Of a stretch of 6,782 bases of DNA, positions 6,369 through 6,782 are shown in pieces. The number at the start of each line of letters is the position of its first letter. The stretch's first letter is position 1. The notes beneath the pieces were generated by a model. The model saw only the letters and a list, made by a program, of their open reading frames with translations, was not told where the DNA came from and made no database searches. Both the position numbers and the translations under genes were made by a program. This stretch comes from Rhodospirillaceae bacterium UBA6608 (GTDB taxonomy: Bacteria > Pseudomonadota > Alphaproteobacteria > Rhodospirillales_A > Casp-alpha2). Location of the stretch: contig DJHY01000102.1 in the NCBI GenBank assembly GCA_002433335.1, positions 1 through 6,782 on the forward strand, in the 5' to 3' direction.

Positions 6369-6782
6369 CTATCGGATGACCATCAGATAGTCGGTCACCC
6401 GGGTGACGGTCAGGCCTTGCGTCGCCGCCAGGGCGCGCAGGCCACCGTCCAGCGACGACAGCGATAGTCGCGCCGTGACCGGCGTCAGGCGCGCCGGATC
6501 GGCCAACAGCAAGATCCGGCCGGGCCGGTAACGGTCGATCTCGGCCAGGGCCTGTTCGAACGATTGACCGTTCAGCACGATCAAGCCCCGCCGCCAGGCC
6601 AAGGCCGGGATACGGCCGTCGGCGACGTGATCGACGGCCCCCGGGGTTTTGCCCGGGCGATAGGAAACGCGGTCCCCGGCGGAGAGGGTGACCTGCGCGC
6701 CGCCGGTCGTGACCTGGACCACGCCTTCGGTCACCGTCACCTGCGCGGCCTGTCCGTCATCGCGGACGGCATAGGCGGTGCC
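6369..6782 (-). CDS. FecR-family anti-sigma regulator, C-terminal fragment (5' end outside window)
   Basis: The frame is open from the right edge to TAG at 6369, giving 137 codons; the N-terminal sigma-binding part and membrane segment are outside. The fragment begins GTAYAVRDDGQAAQ and continues VTVTEGVVQV, the classic periplasmic FecR core (GTxFxVR ... V.V.EG.V.V), then SAGDRVSYRPG. The C-terminal domain starts at ALAWRRGLIVLNGQSFEQAL and includes EIDRYRPGRI, the usual W..G......f..AL.ei.RY pattern, ending in DYLMVIR. FecR proteins span the inner membrane, contact the receptor's STN domain in the periplasm and control an ECF sigma factor. The STN receptor 149 bases downstream is the obvious partner. 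An internal GTG at 6740 is not the real start, because the frame and the FecR motif continue upstream of it. A FecI-type sigma gene is expected to the right of the window. Confidence 0.93.
   Translation of the reverse strand, partial: GTAYAVRDDGQAAQVTVTEGVVQVTTGGAQVTLSAGDRVSYRPGKTPGAVDHVADGRIPALAWRRGLIVLNGQSFEQALAEIDRYRPGRILLLADPARLTPVTARLSLSSLDGGLRALAATQGLTVTRVTDYLMVIR

Noticed and set aside
6369..6740. Separate 123-aa gene starting at GTG 6740
   Set aside because: The same frame continues to the window edge and encodes the GTAYAVR part of the FecR core, so this is the tail of a longer fecR gene.

Overview
The window reads as one iron-siderophore uptake and reduction locus, with every convincing gene on the minus strand, so transcription runs from high to low coordinates. 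The GC-rich coding sequence, the FecR/signalling-receptor pairing and the form of the putative Fur-type operators suggest an alphaproteobacterium. That taxonomic guess is an inference and is not secure. I see no CRISPR array, tRNA, rRNA, transposase or phage gene.

Layout, in order of transcription. (1) 6782-6369: C-terminal 137 codons of a FecR-family anti-sigma regulator, cut by the window edge. (2) 6368-6220: intergenic region with a plus-strand terminator-like hairpin, a Fur-like palindrome next to a TATGAT -10 box, and a G-rich ribosome binding site. (3) 6219-3829: a complete 796-aa TonB-dependent outer-membrane receptor with an N-terminal signalling (STN) domain. (4) 3817-3266: a 183-aa protein with about six membrane segments that looks like a fusion of two small membrane families (DUF3325-like plus DUF3649-like). 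(5) 3261-1753: a complete 502-aa PepSY-associated membrane protein (PepSY-A) of the FoxB/PiuB ferrisiderophore-reductase type. (6) 1752-1573: intergenic region with a possible weak terminator, a good sigma70-like promoter whose spacer is filled by a second Fur-like palindrome, and a leader of about 90 nt. (7) 1572-1309: an 87-aa DUF3649-like membrane protein. (8) 1312-1: a second PepSY protein (PepSY-B), start-coupled by a GTGA overlap and running off the left edge. PepSY-B has no stop codon in the window and is easily missed in favour of a long antisense reading frame.

How the parts fit: the receptor would import a ferric siderophore through the outer membrane with TonB energy, and its STN domain would report binding to FecR, which controls an ECF sigma factor presumably encoded just upstream of the window. 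The PepSY proteins would take electrons across the inner membrane to reduce the ferric siderophore and release iron. The small membrane proteins travel with them and have no known role. Iron repression is suggested by two Fur-like sites that share a 12-base core.

The most interesting points are the tandem arrangement of two small-membrane-protein/PepSY modules, the apparent DUF3325-DUF3649 fusion, the two matching operators, and a GC contrast suggesting that the receptor/module-1 segment has a different history from the flanking genes. I do not see a wholly unknown system; the locus is an unusual version of a known theme.
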